DNA of 52,757 bases from Chloroflexota bacterium (GTDB taxonomy: Bacteria > Chloroflexota > Limnocylindria > Limnocylindrales > CSP1-4). The translations under genes and the position numbers were made by a program. Under the pieces are notes generated by a model. It saw nothing but the letters and a program-made list of their open reading frames with translations. It ran no database searches and was not told the DNA's origin. The stretch lies in assembly GCA_016781485.1 (NCBI GenBank), contig JADDQH010000010.1, positions 1 to 52,757 of the forward strand, read 5' to 3'. Each line of letters opens with the position of its first letter. Within the stretch, counting starts at the first letter, position 1. Below are positions 27,496 through 36,330 of this stretch, in pieces.

Positions 27496-28931
27496 GGCGA
27501 CAGCACGCGCACCGGCCGGCTTCGACGGGTCGTGCCACGCCACCCACTCGCGCGATCCCGCGCAACGCGGTCGCTGTCCAGAGGCCCGCCCGCCGTTCCC
27601 GCGCGGATCCCCTCCCGAACCGTGCCGTGGCCGGCGCCGACGGGCTCCGCCGCGATCGCATCGCAGCTTGGTTCGGCAGCATCCCCGTCCGTTCCGCTTC
27701 TCCCGGCACCCACGGCGTCCAGCGTGAGCGTCACGACCCGGACTATTGGCTGCTCCTCCCGATCGTGGCGCTCTCGGCGATCGGGATCCTGATGGTCTAC
27801 TCGAGCTCAGGCCTGCGGTCGCACGCGGCGCGCGACGACGCGTTCGCGGTCGTCGGGCAGCAGCTGCTCTGGGCGGTACTGGGACTCATCGCGATGCTCG
27901 TCGCGATGCGCGTCGACTACCGGTGGCTGCGCCTGTTGTCGGTGCCGATGTATGCGATCGCGTTGGTCGCGCTCGTGGTCGTGCTCCTCCCCGGGCCGCA
28001 CCAGCAGGTCGTCGGTGGCTCTGCGCGGTGGGTGCGCATCGGGCCGCTGCCGCCTGTCCACCCTGCCGAGTTCGCGAAGCTCGCGCTCGTCGTATATCTC
28101 GCCCACTGGCTGGCGAAGACCGGCACCCGAGTGAGTAGCGTCGTCCACGGGACGCTCCCGTTCTTCGTCGTCGCGGTGCCGGTCATCGCTCTTGTGGTCC
28201 GGGAGCCCGACCTGGGTACCACCGGGGTGCTGACGCTCGCCGCCTTCACGATGTTCGTCGTCGCGGGCGCGAACCTGTGGCAGTTCGCGCTGGTGCTGCC
28301 TGCGGGGATCGCGGCCGTCGCCCTGATCGTCAGTTTCAACCCGTACCAGTTGCTTCGGGTCCAGGCGTTCCTCGACCCGTGGAAGGACCCGCAGGGGATA
28401 GGTTTCCACACGATCCAGGGTCTGCTCGCGCTCGGGCTCGGCGGCCTCTCGGGGATGGGTCTGGGCGAGAGTCTTCGCGCGGGGATCAGCGTCCCCAATG
28501 CGTGGAACGACTTCATCTTCGCGGTGGTGGGAGAGGAGTTCGGGCTCCTCGGCGGCCTCACTGTCATCGTGCTCTACCTCGCCGTGGCGTACCGCGGGAT
28601 GCGGATCGCCCTCGCCGCTCCCGACACCTTCGGAGGTCTCCTCGCCACGGGGATCACGGCGTGGCTGGTACTCCAGGCGTTCATCAACATCGGTGTCGTC
28701 GTCGCACTCGTGCCGATCACCGGGATCACGCTTCCGTTCGTCAGCGCAGGCGGCTCCTCGCTGATCGTGAGCTTCGTCGCCGTCGGTATCCTCCTGTCGA
28801 TCTCACGCGAGACGCTACCCGGAGGGAGCTGGAACGATGCGGATCCTGATCGCGGCGGGCGGCACGGGCGGCCACATCTTTCCGGCGCTGGCCGTCGTGG
28901 ACAGCCTGCGCGCACGCCTCTCCGAGGTTGA
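27492..28931 (+). CDS. ftsW: Septal peptidoglycan glycosyltransferase FtsW
   Basis: A 479-residue SEDS protein that polymerises lipid II at the septum with FtsI. A long basic cytoplasmic tail (about 80 residues) precedes about ten membrane helices. Family blocks: PVHPAEFAKLALVVYLA, VREPDLGTTGVLT, GFHTIQGLLALGLGGLSGMG and NAWNDFIFAVVGEEFGLLGG, then LPFVSAGGSSLI. The ATG overlaps the murD stop (ATGA). The reading frame runs 95 bases into murG, adding about 31 Gly/Arg-rich residues after the normal end near LLSISRETLPG. Confidence 0.94.
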   Translation: MRRQHAHRPASTGRATPPTRAIPRNAVAVQRPARRSRADPLPNRAVAGADGLRRDRIAAWFGSIPVRSASPGTHGVQRERHDPDYWLLLPIVALSAIGILMVYSSSGLRSHAARDDAFAVVGQQLLWAVLGLIAMLVAMRVDYRWLRLLSVPMYAIALVALVVVLLPGPHQQVVGGSARWVRIGPLPPVHPAEFAKLALVVYLAHWLAKTGTRVSSVVHGTLPFFVVAVPVIALVVREPDLGTTGVLTLAAFTMFVVAGANLWQFALVLPAGIAAVALIVSFNPYQLLRVQAFLDPWKDPQGIGFHTIQGLLALGLGGLSGMGLGESLRAGISVPNAWNDFIFAVVGEEFGLLGGLTVIVLYLAVAYRGMRIALAAPDTFGGLLATGITAWLVLQAFINIGVVVALVPITGITLPFVSAGGSSLIVSFVAVGILLSISRETLPGGSWNDADPDRGGRHGRPHLSGAGRRGQPARTPLRG

Positions 28932-29979
28932 CCTGCGCTGGGTCGGGGGGCGACGCGGCCTGGAGGCGAAGATCGTCCCTTCCTCCGGCATCGAGTTCGA
29001 TCGGCTCTGGCTGCGCTCGCTGCGCAACGTCGACCTCTCGTTCGGGACCGCCTCGGACCCATTCCGGCTCGCCGCCTCGTTCCCCCAGGCCCTGGCGCTC
29101 GTCGCGCGGTGGCGCCCCGACGCGCTGTTCACCACCGGCGGCTTCGCCGCGATCCCCGTGATCATGGCCGCCGCCGCGCAACGCATACCGACGCTCCTGT
29201 GGGAAGGGAATCTCGTTCCCGGCAGGAGCGTCCGCGCGACAGCTCCTCTCGCTAAGGCGATCGCGGTGAGCTACGCCGAGTCGTGTCGCGTACTCCCGGG
29301 GCCCTGCTACCTCACGGGCACGCCGATCCGCGCACTGCCCCGGGCGCAGCGCTCGCTCGCCAGGCAGCGCCTGGAGGTCCCGGCAGACGCGCCCTGCCTG
29401 TTGATCTTCGGTGGGTCGCAGCAGGTCCGGCGGTTCAACGAGGCCGTCTGGTCCGTCCTGCCTGAGCTGACCGAGCGCGCCCATGTCCTGCATGTGACCG
29501 GCGAGCCGCCGTACGCGGAGTCGCTCCGACATCGCGACGAGCTTCGCGCAGAGCTGCGCGAGCGCTATCGGCCGTATCCCTTTCTGCGCGAAGAGATGAC
29601 CGACGCCCTCCTCGCGACCGACCTCGTCGTCGGTCGGGCTGGTTCCTCTACCCTCGCCGAGGTCACCGCCGCCGGCGTCCCGATCGTGATCGTGCCGTAC
29701 CCGCATGCCGCCGGGCACCAGGCGGCCAACGCGCGGACGCTCGTCGAGGCTAGCGCGGCGGAGGTGGTCGAGGACACGGACTTCGACGGCGCGACGCTGC
29801 TCCGCGCGGCCGACATCCTCGCCGACGACGAGCGTCACGCCAAGATGAGCGCCGCGAGCAGGGCGTTGGGGCGACCGGGAGCCGCCGCGGCGAACGTCGA
29901 GTTGCTCCTCGCCCTCGCGGAACGGCGCGCGCTGCCAGGCCAGGAGCACCTCGAGTGGACGTCGCGGGGAGGCTCGTGA
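28837..29979 (+). CDS. murG: UDP-GlcNAc:undecaprenyl-PP-MurNAc-pentapeptide transferase MurG
   Basis: A 380-residue GT28 glycosyltransferase making lipid II at the inner membrane face. The N-terminal G-loop AAGGTGGHIFPALAV is at residues 6-20, then VGGRRGLEAKIVP and TTGGFAAIPVIMAA. The C-terminal domain has LIFGGSQQVRRFNEAV and VVGRAGSSTLAEVTAAGVP with the following PYPHAAGHQAANA. The ATG lies inside the ftsW reading frame with GGAGGGAG upstream. It is followed directly by murB; the usual intervening murC is missing. Confidence 0.95.
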   Translation: MRILIAAGGTGGHIFPALAVVDSLRARLSEVDLRWVGGRRGLEAKIVPSSGIEFDRLWLRSLRNVDLSFGTASDPFRLAASFPQALALVARWRPDALFTTGGFAAIPVIMAAAAQRIPTLLWEGNLVPGRSVRATAPLAKAIAVSYAESCRVLPGPCYLTGTPIRALPRAQRSLARQRLEVPADAPCLLIFGGSQQVRRFNEAVWSVLPELTERAHVLHVTGEPPYAESLRHRDELRAELRERYRPYPFLREEMTDALLATDLVVGRAGSSTLAEVTAAGVPIVIVPYPHAAGHQAANARTLVEASAAEVVEDTDFDGATLLRAADILADDERHAKMSAASRALGRPGAAAANVELLLALAERRALPGQEHLEWTSRGGS

Positions 29980-30995
29980 CCGAGCGCGATCGCGCCGATG
30001 GGATGACGACGACGGAGGTCCCGCCCGGCGACAGCGGACTCGGGTTGCGGGAGGAGGACCTTTTCCGCCTGGGCACCGACATCCAGCGCCGGGTCGGTGT
30101 CAAGACGTCCCGTCACGAGCCTCTCGCACGCTTCACGACGATGCGCGTCGGCGGACCAGCCGACCTGTTCGTCGAGGTGCACAACCTGTTCGAGCTCCGG
30201 GCGCTGGTCCGGTTCGCCCGGTCCCGCCAGTTGCCGTACTTCATCCTCGGGCGGGGTTCGGACCTCGTCATCAGCGACGCCGGAGTGCGTGGGATCGTGA
30301 TCCTGAACCGCGCTCAGCAGACCCGATTCGAGGGCTCCTCGTTCGTGGCCGATTCGGGGCTCCCGATGGCCCGCGCGGCGACCCTGACCAGGGAAGCGGG
30401 CCTATCAGGTCTCGAGTTCGGGCTCGCGATCCCGGGTACCGTTGGCGGCGCCGTCTGGGCGAACGCGGGTGCGCACGAGTCGGACGTCCGAGGGGTCCTC
30501 GTCGAGGCCGGCGTTCTGCGCAACGATGGCAGCGAGGCGGCAGTCTCCGTCGCTGAGCTCGGGCTCGCGTACCGCGACAGCATGCTGAAGCACGACATGC
30601 CGGCGGCACCGCAGGTCGTCACCTGGGCCCGGTTCGCACTCGAGCCCGCGGAGCCCGCCGTCATCACCGGGCGGCTCGACGAGATCCGCCGGTGGCGGCA
30701 GACCCACCAGCCGCTGGGACTCCCCTCCGCGGGAAGCGTCTTTCGGAACCCTCCCGTCGGGCTCTCCGCCGGCGCCCTCATCGACGGCCTCGGTCTCAAG
30801 GGGATGCGGATCGGAGGCGCGGTCGTCAGCGACAAGCACGCGAACTTCATCGTGAACGACGCGAAGGGGAGCGCCGCGGACGTTCGACGACTCGGCGAAG
30901 CGGTACGCAGGATCGTCGAGCGGGAGCGCGGCGTGCGCCTCGAATTCGAGATCGTGTTCGCCGGCGACTGGGGCGGCTGGGAGGCGCCCGCGTGA
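29976..30995 (+). CDS. murB: UDP-N-acetylenolpyruvoylglucosamine reductase MurB
   Basis: A 339-residue FAD enzyme (type IIa-like, lacking the E. coli loop) making UDP-MurNAc. Blocks: FTTMRVGGPADLFVEV, ILGRGSDLVISDAGVRG, GLEFGLAIPGTVGGAVWANAGAH, YRDSML and LPSAGSVFRNP with the catalytic Ser, then GMRIGGAVVSDKHANFIVN. The GTG at 29976 overlaps the murG stop as GTGA; an in-frame GTG at 29955 is less likely. The stop overlaps ddl (GTGA). Confidence 0.94.
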   Translation: MTERDRADGMTTTEVPPGDSGLGLREEDLFRLGTDIQRRVGVKTSRHEPLARFTTMRVGGPADLFVEVHNLFELRALVRFARSRQLPYFILGRGSDLVISDAGVRGIVILNRAQQTRFEGSSFVADSGLPMARAATLTREAGLSGLEFGLAIPGTVGGAVWANAGAHESDVRGVLVEAGVLRNDGSEAAVSVAELGLAYRDSMLKHDMPAAPQVVTWARFALEPAEPAVITGRLDEIRRWRQTHQPLGLPSAGSVFRNPPVGLSAGALIDGLGLKGMRIGGAVVSDKHANFIVNDAKGSAADVRRLGEAVRRIVERERGVRLEFEIVFAGDWGGWEAPA

Positions 30996-32170
30996 CCCAC
31001 GCTCGCGCGGCCGGCCCTGACACCGCTGATACGGGCGCCACGCCGACGGCCACTCGTCGCTCCATCGCCGTGCTCATGGGCGGTCCGTCCGCCGAGCACG
31101 ACGTCTCGCTCGTGTCCGGGCGCGCGATCGCCGGCGCCCTCGCCGAGCGAGGTCACGAGGTCACGCTATGGCTGATCGGGCTGGACGGGAGCTGGTGGCG
31201 GCTGCCGCCGGCCGCGGGTGACCGGAGCCTGCCGCAGACGATGTATGACGAACCGGCGGGACTCGGCGCGGAGGGCCCGCTCACGGCCGCGTCGGGACTC
31301 GGACGCCTGGCGGCGGAGACGCCGCGGCCGGTCATGTTCATCGCGCTCCACGGGCCGTTTGGCGAAGACGGGACCGTCCAGGCGCTGTGCGAGGCCGCTG
31401 ACCTCGTGTATACCGGCCCCGGGGTCGCGGCGTCAGCGGTGGGGATGGACAAGGCGCTCTTCAAGCGGCTCGTCGGCGCACTCGGACTGCCGGTGGCGCC
31501 GTGGCGCGAGGTCGACGCGCGGAGCTACGGGCGAGCCCGCGACCGCGTGCTCGAGGACCTCGCGCGGTTCGCTGCGGGGCTGCCCGACACGCGGCTGATC
31601 GTCAAGCCATCGCGCCTCGGGTCCAGCATCGGGATCTCCATCGTGCATCGTCCGGCCGATCCCGGCGAGCTGGGACGTCGCCTCGACGAGGCATTCGTGC
31701 ACGACGACCTCGCGATCGTGGAGGCATACCTGGCCGCGGCGCGGGAGCTGGAGGCCAGTGTCGTCGGGAACGGCCCTGCCGATGTCACGGTGTACGGCCC
31801 CGGGGAGATCTTCCCCGGACGCGAGTTCTACGACTACGAGGCGAAGTACCGCTCCAGCGCGTCACGCACGACGGACCGCCCGGACCTGCCCGACGCGGTC
31901 AGGGAGGAGGTCCGCACGCTCGCCCGGGAGGCATACCTGGCCGTGGGCGCCGTCGGCTTCTCTCGCGTGGATTTCCTCTACCACGGCGGCCGGGTCTACC
32001 TCTCCGAGATCAACACCATCCCCGGCTTCACACCGATCAGCCTGTTCCCGGTGCTGTGCGCCGAGGGCGGGTACGACTTCGGCGGGATCAGCGAGCGGAT
32101 CGTCGAGCTGGCCGTGGAGCGGGCGGTGCTCCGACCTTCGCATCGCCTGACGCGCGCGGATCTGCCCTAG
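30992..32170 (+). CDS. ddl: D-alanine--D-alanine ligase
   Basis: A 392-residue ATP-grasp ligase providing D-Ala-D-Ala for MurF. Blocks: VLMGGPSAEHDVSLVSG near residue 28, ALHGPFGEDGTVQALCE near 115, VKPSRLGSSIGIS near 207, and EINTIPGFTPISLFP near 345; the Tyr of EFYDYEAKYR fits the usual D-Ala rather than D-Lac specificity motif. A 20-residue N-terminal tail precedes the enzyme. GTG start coupled to murB by GTGA. Confidence 0.95.
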   Translation: MTHARAAGPDTADTGATPTATRRSIAVLMGGPSAEHDVSLVSGRAIAGALAERGHEVTLWLIGLDGSWWRLPPAAGDRSLPQTMYDEPAGLGAEGPLTAASGLGRLAAETPRPVMFIALHGPFGEDGTVQALCEAADLVYTGPGVAASAVGMDKALFKRLVGALGLPVAPWREVDARSYGRARDRVLEDLARFAAGLPDTRLIVKPSRLGSSIGISIVHRPADPGELGRRLDEAFVHDDLAIVEAYLAAARELEASVVGNGPADVTVYGPGEIFPGREFYDYEAKYRSSASRTTDRPDLPDAVREEVRTLAREAYLAVGAVGFSRVDFLYHGGRVYLSEINTIPGFTPISLFPVLCAEGGYDFGGISERIVELAVERAVLRPSHRLTRADLP

Positions 32171-32171
32171 C

Positions 32172-33002
32172 GTGCGGCTGCCGACTCGGCCGGGGCTCAC
32201 GGCCCGGCGCCGCCCGCGCGTGCTGCGGGCGTCCGCCCGGAAGCGGCTCGGCAGGATCCTCGCCGGAGTCGGTCTCGTTGCCGCGATCGTGGTGTTATAC
32301 GTGCTCACGACGCCCGAGCGTTTCACGATCCGTCCGGACGCCGTCGACGTCCGCGGCGCGCACCACACGGACGTCTCGCTCGTGCATCGCGCCCTCGGCC
32401 TCCGCGAGGGGCGCATGCCGAACGTCTTCCGCCTCCGGACGGTCGATCTGGCGAGCTCGCTCCGCTCCCTGCCCACCGTCGTGGATGCAGACGTCCGGGT
32501 CGCCCTCCCGGACCGACTCGTCGTGGAGCTCCGCGAGCGCCAGGCCATCCTCGCCTGGCAAGCCGGTGCGCGGCGCTTCCTCGTGGACGTCGAGGGGCTC
32601 CTGTTCGCCGAGGCACCCGATCAGCTGCCGCGTGGCCTGCCGCTCATCGTCGATCGGCGATCCGCGTCGTCCGACCCACAGGTCGGTGATCGCCTCGATC
32701 CGGTCGAGCTCAACGTCGTCCGGCGGCTCGGCGCCGTGACGCCGAAGCTGCTCGGAAGTCGCGCCCGCCGTCTCGACATCTCGCTCGCCGACGAAGGGTT
32801 CGCGCTGGAGGCCCGACCGAACCTGTGGCGGGCGCTGTTCGGTCACTACACACGGGAGCTGCGCCCTCCGGAGTTGATCGACGAACAGGTGCAGTGCCTG
32901 CGCGCGCTCGTGGCAGGACGCGAACGAGCGCTCGCGACGGTCTGGCTCGCACCCGAGGGTGATCGCTGCGGAACGTTCGTCGCGAGGGAGGGACGGCCAT
33001 GA
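32172..33002 (+). CDS. ftsQ: Cell division protein FtsQ (POTRA domain)
   Basis: A 276-residue bitopic protein: an Arg-rich cytoplasmic tail, one membrane helix (about residues 30-50, LAGVGLVAAIVVLYVL) and a periplasmic POTRA domain (DAVDVRGAHHTDVSLVHRAL ... LPTVVDADVRVALPDRLVVE) followed by a beta domain. Position between ddl and ftsA is the classic one. The GTG start is one base after the ddl stop. Confidence 0.88.
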   Translation: MRLPTRPGLTARRRPRVLRASARKRLGRILAGVGLVAAIVVLYVLTTPERFTIRPDAVDVRGAHHTDVSLVHRALGLREGRMPNVFRLRTVDLASSLRSLPTVVDADVRVALPDRLVVELRERQAILAWQAGARRFLVDVEGLLFAEAPDQLPRGLPLIVDRRSASSDPQVGDRLDPVELNVVRRLGAVTPKLLGSRARRLDISLADEGFALEARPNLWRALFGHYTRELRPPELIDEQVQCLRALVAGRERALATVWLAPEGDRCGTFVAREGRP

Positions 33003-33018
33003 CGCCGGCGTTGGGTTG

Positions 33019-33038
33019 CGCCGCGCGCACGCGCGGCG
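33019..33038. other. Perfect 9-bp inverted repeat between ftsQ and ftsA
   Basis: CGCCGCGCG and CGCGCGGCG separated by CA form a strong hairpin 28 bases ahead of the ftsA start, without a T-tract. It may modulate read-through into ftsA or stabilise an mRNA end. Confidence 0.4.
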
Positions 33039-33051
33039 AGGACCGCTCGGG

Positions 33052-33057
33052 TAGCCT
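33052..33057 (+). promoter_or_regulatory. Possible -10 box for a leaderless ftsA transcript
   Basis: TAGCCT ends eight bases before the ftsA GTG at 33066, so a transcript from it would start at or just before the start codon. No -35 is evident. Confidence 0.3.
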
Positions 33058-33065
33058 TTAGCCCG

Positions 33066-34301
33066 GTGGAGAGAGAAGCGGTCCTCGTCGCGATCGACGT
33101 CGGCACGAGCAAGGTGGTCGCGCTCATCGGCGAGGTGACGCGCGACGGTGCCCTGAACATCATCGGCAAGGGGACTCCGGCGTCCGTCGGGCTCAAGAAG
33201 GGCGTCGTGGTCAACATCGACCAGACGGTGGCGTCGATCAGGTCGGCGGTCGAGCAGGCCGAACGCCTGAGCGGCTACAACCTCGAGTCGGCCTTCGTCG
33301 GTGTCGGCGGCGGCCACGTGGAGAGCGAGAACTCCGCAGGGGCGGTCGCGGTCAGCGGCCCGAGCAAGGAGATCAGCCGGGAAGACATCGCCCGTGCCAC
33401 CGAGGTCGCGCGCGCCGTCAACATCCCGTCGAACCGTGAGATCCTCCACGTCCTCCCGCGGGGATACGTCGTGGACGGCCAGGAGGGCGTGATGCACCCG
33501 CTCGGGATGAGCGCGGTCAGGCTCGAGGTGGAGACGCACATCGTGCACGCGAGCGCCACCGCGGTGCAGAACCTGTCGAAGTGTGTGCAGCAGGCAGGCG
33601 TGCGGATCGATGAGCTCGTCGCGCAACCACTTGCCGCGGCGGAAGCGGTCCTTTCCGGCACAGAGAAGGAACTCGGGGTCGCAGTCGCGGACTTCGGGGC
33701 CGGTACCACCGACGTTGCCCTCTTCCTCGACGGCTCGCCGTATCACACGAGGGTGCTGCCGATCGGCGGCAATAACGTCACGAACGACATCGCGATCGGT
33801 CTGAAGACCAGTCTGCAGGTGGCGGAAGACCTGAAGATCCGATACGGGACGTGCAACGTGAACGCAGTCGACCCCGACGAGCAGGTGACGGTCGAGGCGA
33901 TCGGCGAGGACACCGGCCGGAAGGTCGACCGCGCGGAGATCGCGCGCATCATCGATGCGCGGATGCGGGAGCTGTTCGAGAAGCTGGGCGACGAGATCCA
34001 GGCGGCGGGCAGGGGAGGGATGCTCCCCGCAGGCGTCGTGATGACCGGCGGCGCCTCTCAACTCGCGGGAACCGCGGAGCTCGGCCGGCAGGTGCTGCAG
34101 ATGCCCGTGCGGGTCGCGGGCCCGACGGGGGTCGGCGGGCTGGTCGATCATCTCCTCACACCGGCCCATAGCGCACCGATCGGACTCCTCCTGTGGGGCG
34201 CCCGCGCCATCACGCAGGTCGACCTCGGTCGCTACGAGTCGGCACCTGCACACGGGGGACTGGGCCGGATCAGGGACTGGTTCCGGAACCTCTTCCCCTG
34301 A
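33066..34301 (+). CDS. ftsA: Cell division protein FtsA
   Basis: A 411-residue actin-like ATPase that tethers FtsZ to the membrane. Phosphate-1 motif AIDVGTSKVVALIGE is at residues 9-23, the 1C subdomain follows, then VADFGAGTTDVALF (phosphate 2) near 210 and VMTGGASQLAG (adenosine) near 326. The C-terminal helix IRDWFRNLFP is amphipathic, as needed for membrane binding. Separated from ftsZ here by a yjbQ-type gene. Confidence 0.95.
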   Translation: MEREAVLVAIDVGTSKVVALIGEVTRDGALNIIGKGTPASVGLKKGVVVNIDQTVASIRSAVEQAERLSGYNLESAFVGVGGGHVESENSAGAVAVSGPSKEISREDIARATEVARAVNIPSNREILHVLPRGYVVDGQEGVMHPLGMSAVRLEVETHIVHASATAVQNLSKCVQQAGVRIDELVAQPLAAAEAVLSGTEKELGVAVADFGAGTTDVALFLDGSPYHTRVLPIGGNNVTNDIAIGLKTSLQVAEDLKIRYGTCNVNAVDPDEQVTVEAIGEDTGRKVDRAEIARIIDARMRELFEKLGDEIQAAGRGGMLPAGVVMTGGASQLAGTAELGRQVLQMPVRVAGPTGVGGLVDHLLTPAHSAPIGLLLWGARAITQVDLGRYESAPAHGGLGRIRDWFRNLFP

Positions 34302-34351
34302 GCAGCCGTGACGGCAGTGGGTCTCCGCCGCTGCCCGCGCCGGACACGGCG

Positions 34352-34756
34352 ATGAAGACGGTCGAGCTGACGGTCCGAACGGGCTCGACCCGAGGGCTCA
34401 CGGACGTCACCGACGCTTGCGGTCGTTTCGTCGCCGATGAGGGAGACGGCTTGCTCAGCGTGTTCGTGCCGCACGCGACGGCTGGGCTCGTGATCGTCGA
34501 GCTCGGGGCAGGCTCCGACCAGGACCTCGTGGACGCGCTCGATCGGCTACTCCCGCGAGACGATCGCTGGCGTCACCGCCACGGATCGGCGGGGCACGGC
34601 GCGGACCACGTCCTGCCGCTCCTCGCGCCGCCGTCGCTCACCGTGCCCGTGATCGGTGGACGACTCGCGCTCGGGACCTGGCAGTCGATCGCCCTGCTCG
34701 ACCCGAACCAGGACAACGCTGTTCGCGCCGTTCGTCTCAGCTTCCTGCCTGCGTAG
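34352..34756 (+). CDS. YjbQ/UPF0047 family protein
   Basis: A 134-residue beta-barrel-like protein. Family hallmarks: [17 protein letters not shown] near residues 33-50, the conserved [15 protein letters not shown] near 77-91 with His residues likely to bind metal, and [13 protein letters not shown] near 105. Some members have thiamin-phosphate synthase activity in vitro; the cellular role is unclear. ATG start 50 bases after ftsA. Its place between ftsA and ftsZ is unusual. Confidence 0.9.
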   Translation: MKTVELTVRTGSTRGLTDVTDACGRFVADEGDGLLSVFVPHATAGLVIVELGAGSDQDLVDALDRLLPRDDRWRHRHGSAGHGADHVLPLLAPPSLTVPVIGGRLALGTWQSIALLDPNQDNAVRAVRLSFLPA

Positions 34757-34945
34757 ACGGAGTCCACCTCCGGCCGCTCGTTCCGAGTCGCTCCGATGGA
34801 GGCTCGACCTGCAGCCTGAGCGCCACCGCTCGCCGGACGCAGGGGCGGTGCGGTCCGGCAACGCGACCCCGGTGGCGCGCGGGCCCGGCGTCCTTCGATG
34901 CCGATACGGCCCCTTCTCGAGTGTCGCTACGCCACGGCCACCGGC

Positions 34946-34951
34946 TATACT
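34946..34951 (+). promoter_or_regulatory. Probable -10 box ahead of ftsZ
   Basis: TATACT in the 293-bp gap between yjbQ and ftsZ, in the context GGCTATACTC that recurs ahead of the yggT gene (37172). The -35 region is poor. It would give a leader of about 92 bases. The rest of the gap holds no convincing ORF. Confidence 0.45.
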
Positions 34952-35049
34952 CCCCCGCAGCCGCCGACCCCTCCGAGCCGCTGGGATGCAGCGCGGGGCG
35001 CGGCTCTCGGGATAGCCACGCGCCCGACCGCGACCAGAGGGAGAGACGA

Positions 35050-36330
35050 ATGCCGCTGCGGTCCGATTCGGAGAACTTCGCGCTCATCCGCGTCGTCGGC
35101 GTCGGCGGTGGCGGCAGCAATGCGGTCAACCGCATGATCCGCGCCGAGCTGATGGGCGTCGAGTTCATCGCCTGCAACACCGACGCCCAGGCCCTCCTCC
35201 AGTCCGATGCCCCACACAAGATCCGCGTGGGTGACAAGATCACGCGCGGGTTGGGTGCCGGCGGGGATCCAAGCATCGGGCAGCGGGCGGCGGAGGAGGA
35301 CTCCGAGAAGATCCGCGACGCGTTGCGCGATTCGGACATGGTCTTCATCACCGCCGGCATGGGTGGCGGGACGGGGTCGGGCGCCGCGCCCGTGATCGCC
35401 GAGATCGCGCGAGAGGAGGGGGCACTGACGATCGGCGTCGTCACCAAGCCATTCTCCTTCGAAGGCGCGAAGCGCCGGCTCAACGCGGAGAAGGCGACCG
35501 AGGCGCTCCGCGACAAGGTCGACACGCTGATCACGATCCCCAACGACCGGCTTCTGGACGTGGTCCAGAAGAACACCTCCGTCATCGACTCGTTCCGTGT
35601 CGTAGACGACGTCCTCCGCCAGGGCGTCCAGGGCATCAGCGATCTCATCACAGTGCCCGGCCTCATCAACCTCGACTTCGCGGATGTCCGCGCCGTGATG
35701 AAGAACGCCGGCTCCGCGCTCATGGGTGTCGGGCGCGCGAGCGGCGAGAACCGCGCCGCGGAGGCCGCCCGGCAGGCGATCGCGAGCCCGCTCCTGGAGA
35801 TCAACATCACCGGCGCCCAGGGCGTCCTGTTCAACGTCACCGGCGGGCCAAGCCTGGCGCTGGTCGAGGTCAACGAGGCTGCGCGCATCATCCAGGAGAC
35901 GACAGACTCCGAGGCGAACATCATCTTCGGGACCGTCATCGACGAGCGGATGGGTGAGGACCTCGCGATCACGGTCATCGCTACCGGTTTCGACTCCTCC
36001 CGGAAGCGGGAGGTCCCTCGCTTCGAGAGCTCTGCCGCGGGCAATACGCGGCACGCGGGGGAGTCGACACCGAACGTCGTGCCTTCCGGGCTGCGATCGG
36101 TGCGCGAGAACCGCGACGTGCTTCGAGAGCTCGAGCAGGAGCGCGCGGCACAGGCCCAGCGTACGGCGGTCCCCGTACAGGCCGACCGAGCTGAGCGGGG
36201 CGATCGAGCCGAGCGGGTGGAGCGACCGGAGCGGACGGAACGAGCGGATCGGTTCGAACCACCGCAGCGCCGGGCGGTCGCGGAGCCCGAAGACCTCGAC
36301 ATCCCGGCGTTCCTGCGACGAGGCCGCTGA
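35050..36330 (+). CDS. ftsZ: Cell division GTPase FtsZ
   Basis: A 426-residue tubulin homologue forming the Z ring. GTP-binding [13 protein letters not shown] is near residue 19, the tubulin signature [11 protein letters not shown] at about 105-115, and the synergy-loop [11 protein letters not shown] near 209. A long charged linker with repeated AER/ADR-type units (residues about 345-405) leads to the conserved C-terminal peptide [12 protein letters not shown] that binds FtsA and other partners. The ATG at 35050 follows AGGGAGAGACGA. Confidence 0.96.
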   Translation: MPLRSDSENFALIRVVGVGGGGSNAVNRMIRAELMGVEFIACNTDAQALLQSDAPHKIRVGDKITRGLGAGGDPSIGQRAAEEDSEKIRDALRDSDMVFITAGMGGGTGSGAAPVIAEIAREEGALTIGVVTKPFSFEGAKRRLNAEKATEALRDKVDTLITIPNDRLLDVVQKNTSVIDSFRVVDDVLRQGVQGISDLITVPGLINLDFADVRAVMKNAGSALMGVGRASGENRAAEAARQAIASPLLEINITGAQGVLFNVTGGPSLALVEVNEAARIIQETTDSEANIIFGTVIDERMGEDLAITVIATGFDSSRKREVPRFESSAAGNTRHAGESTPNVVPSGLRSVRENRDVLRELEQERAAQAQRTAVPVQADRAERGDRAERVERPERTERADRFEPPQRRAVAEPEDLDIPAFLRRGR

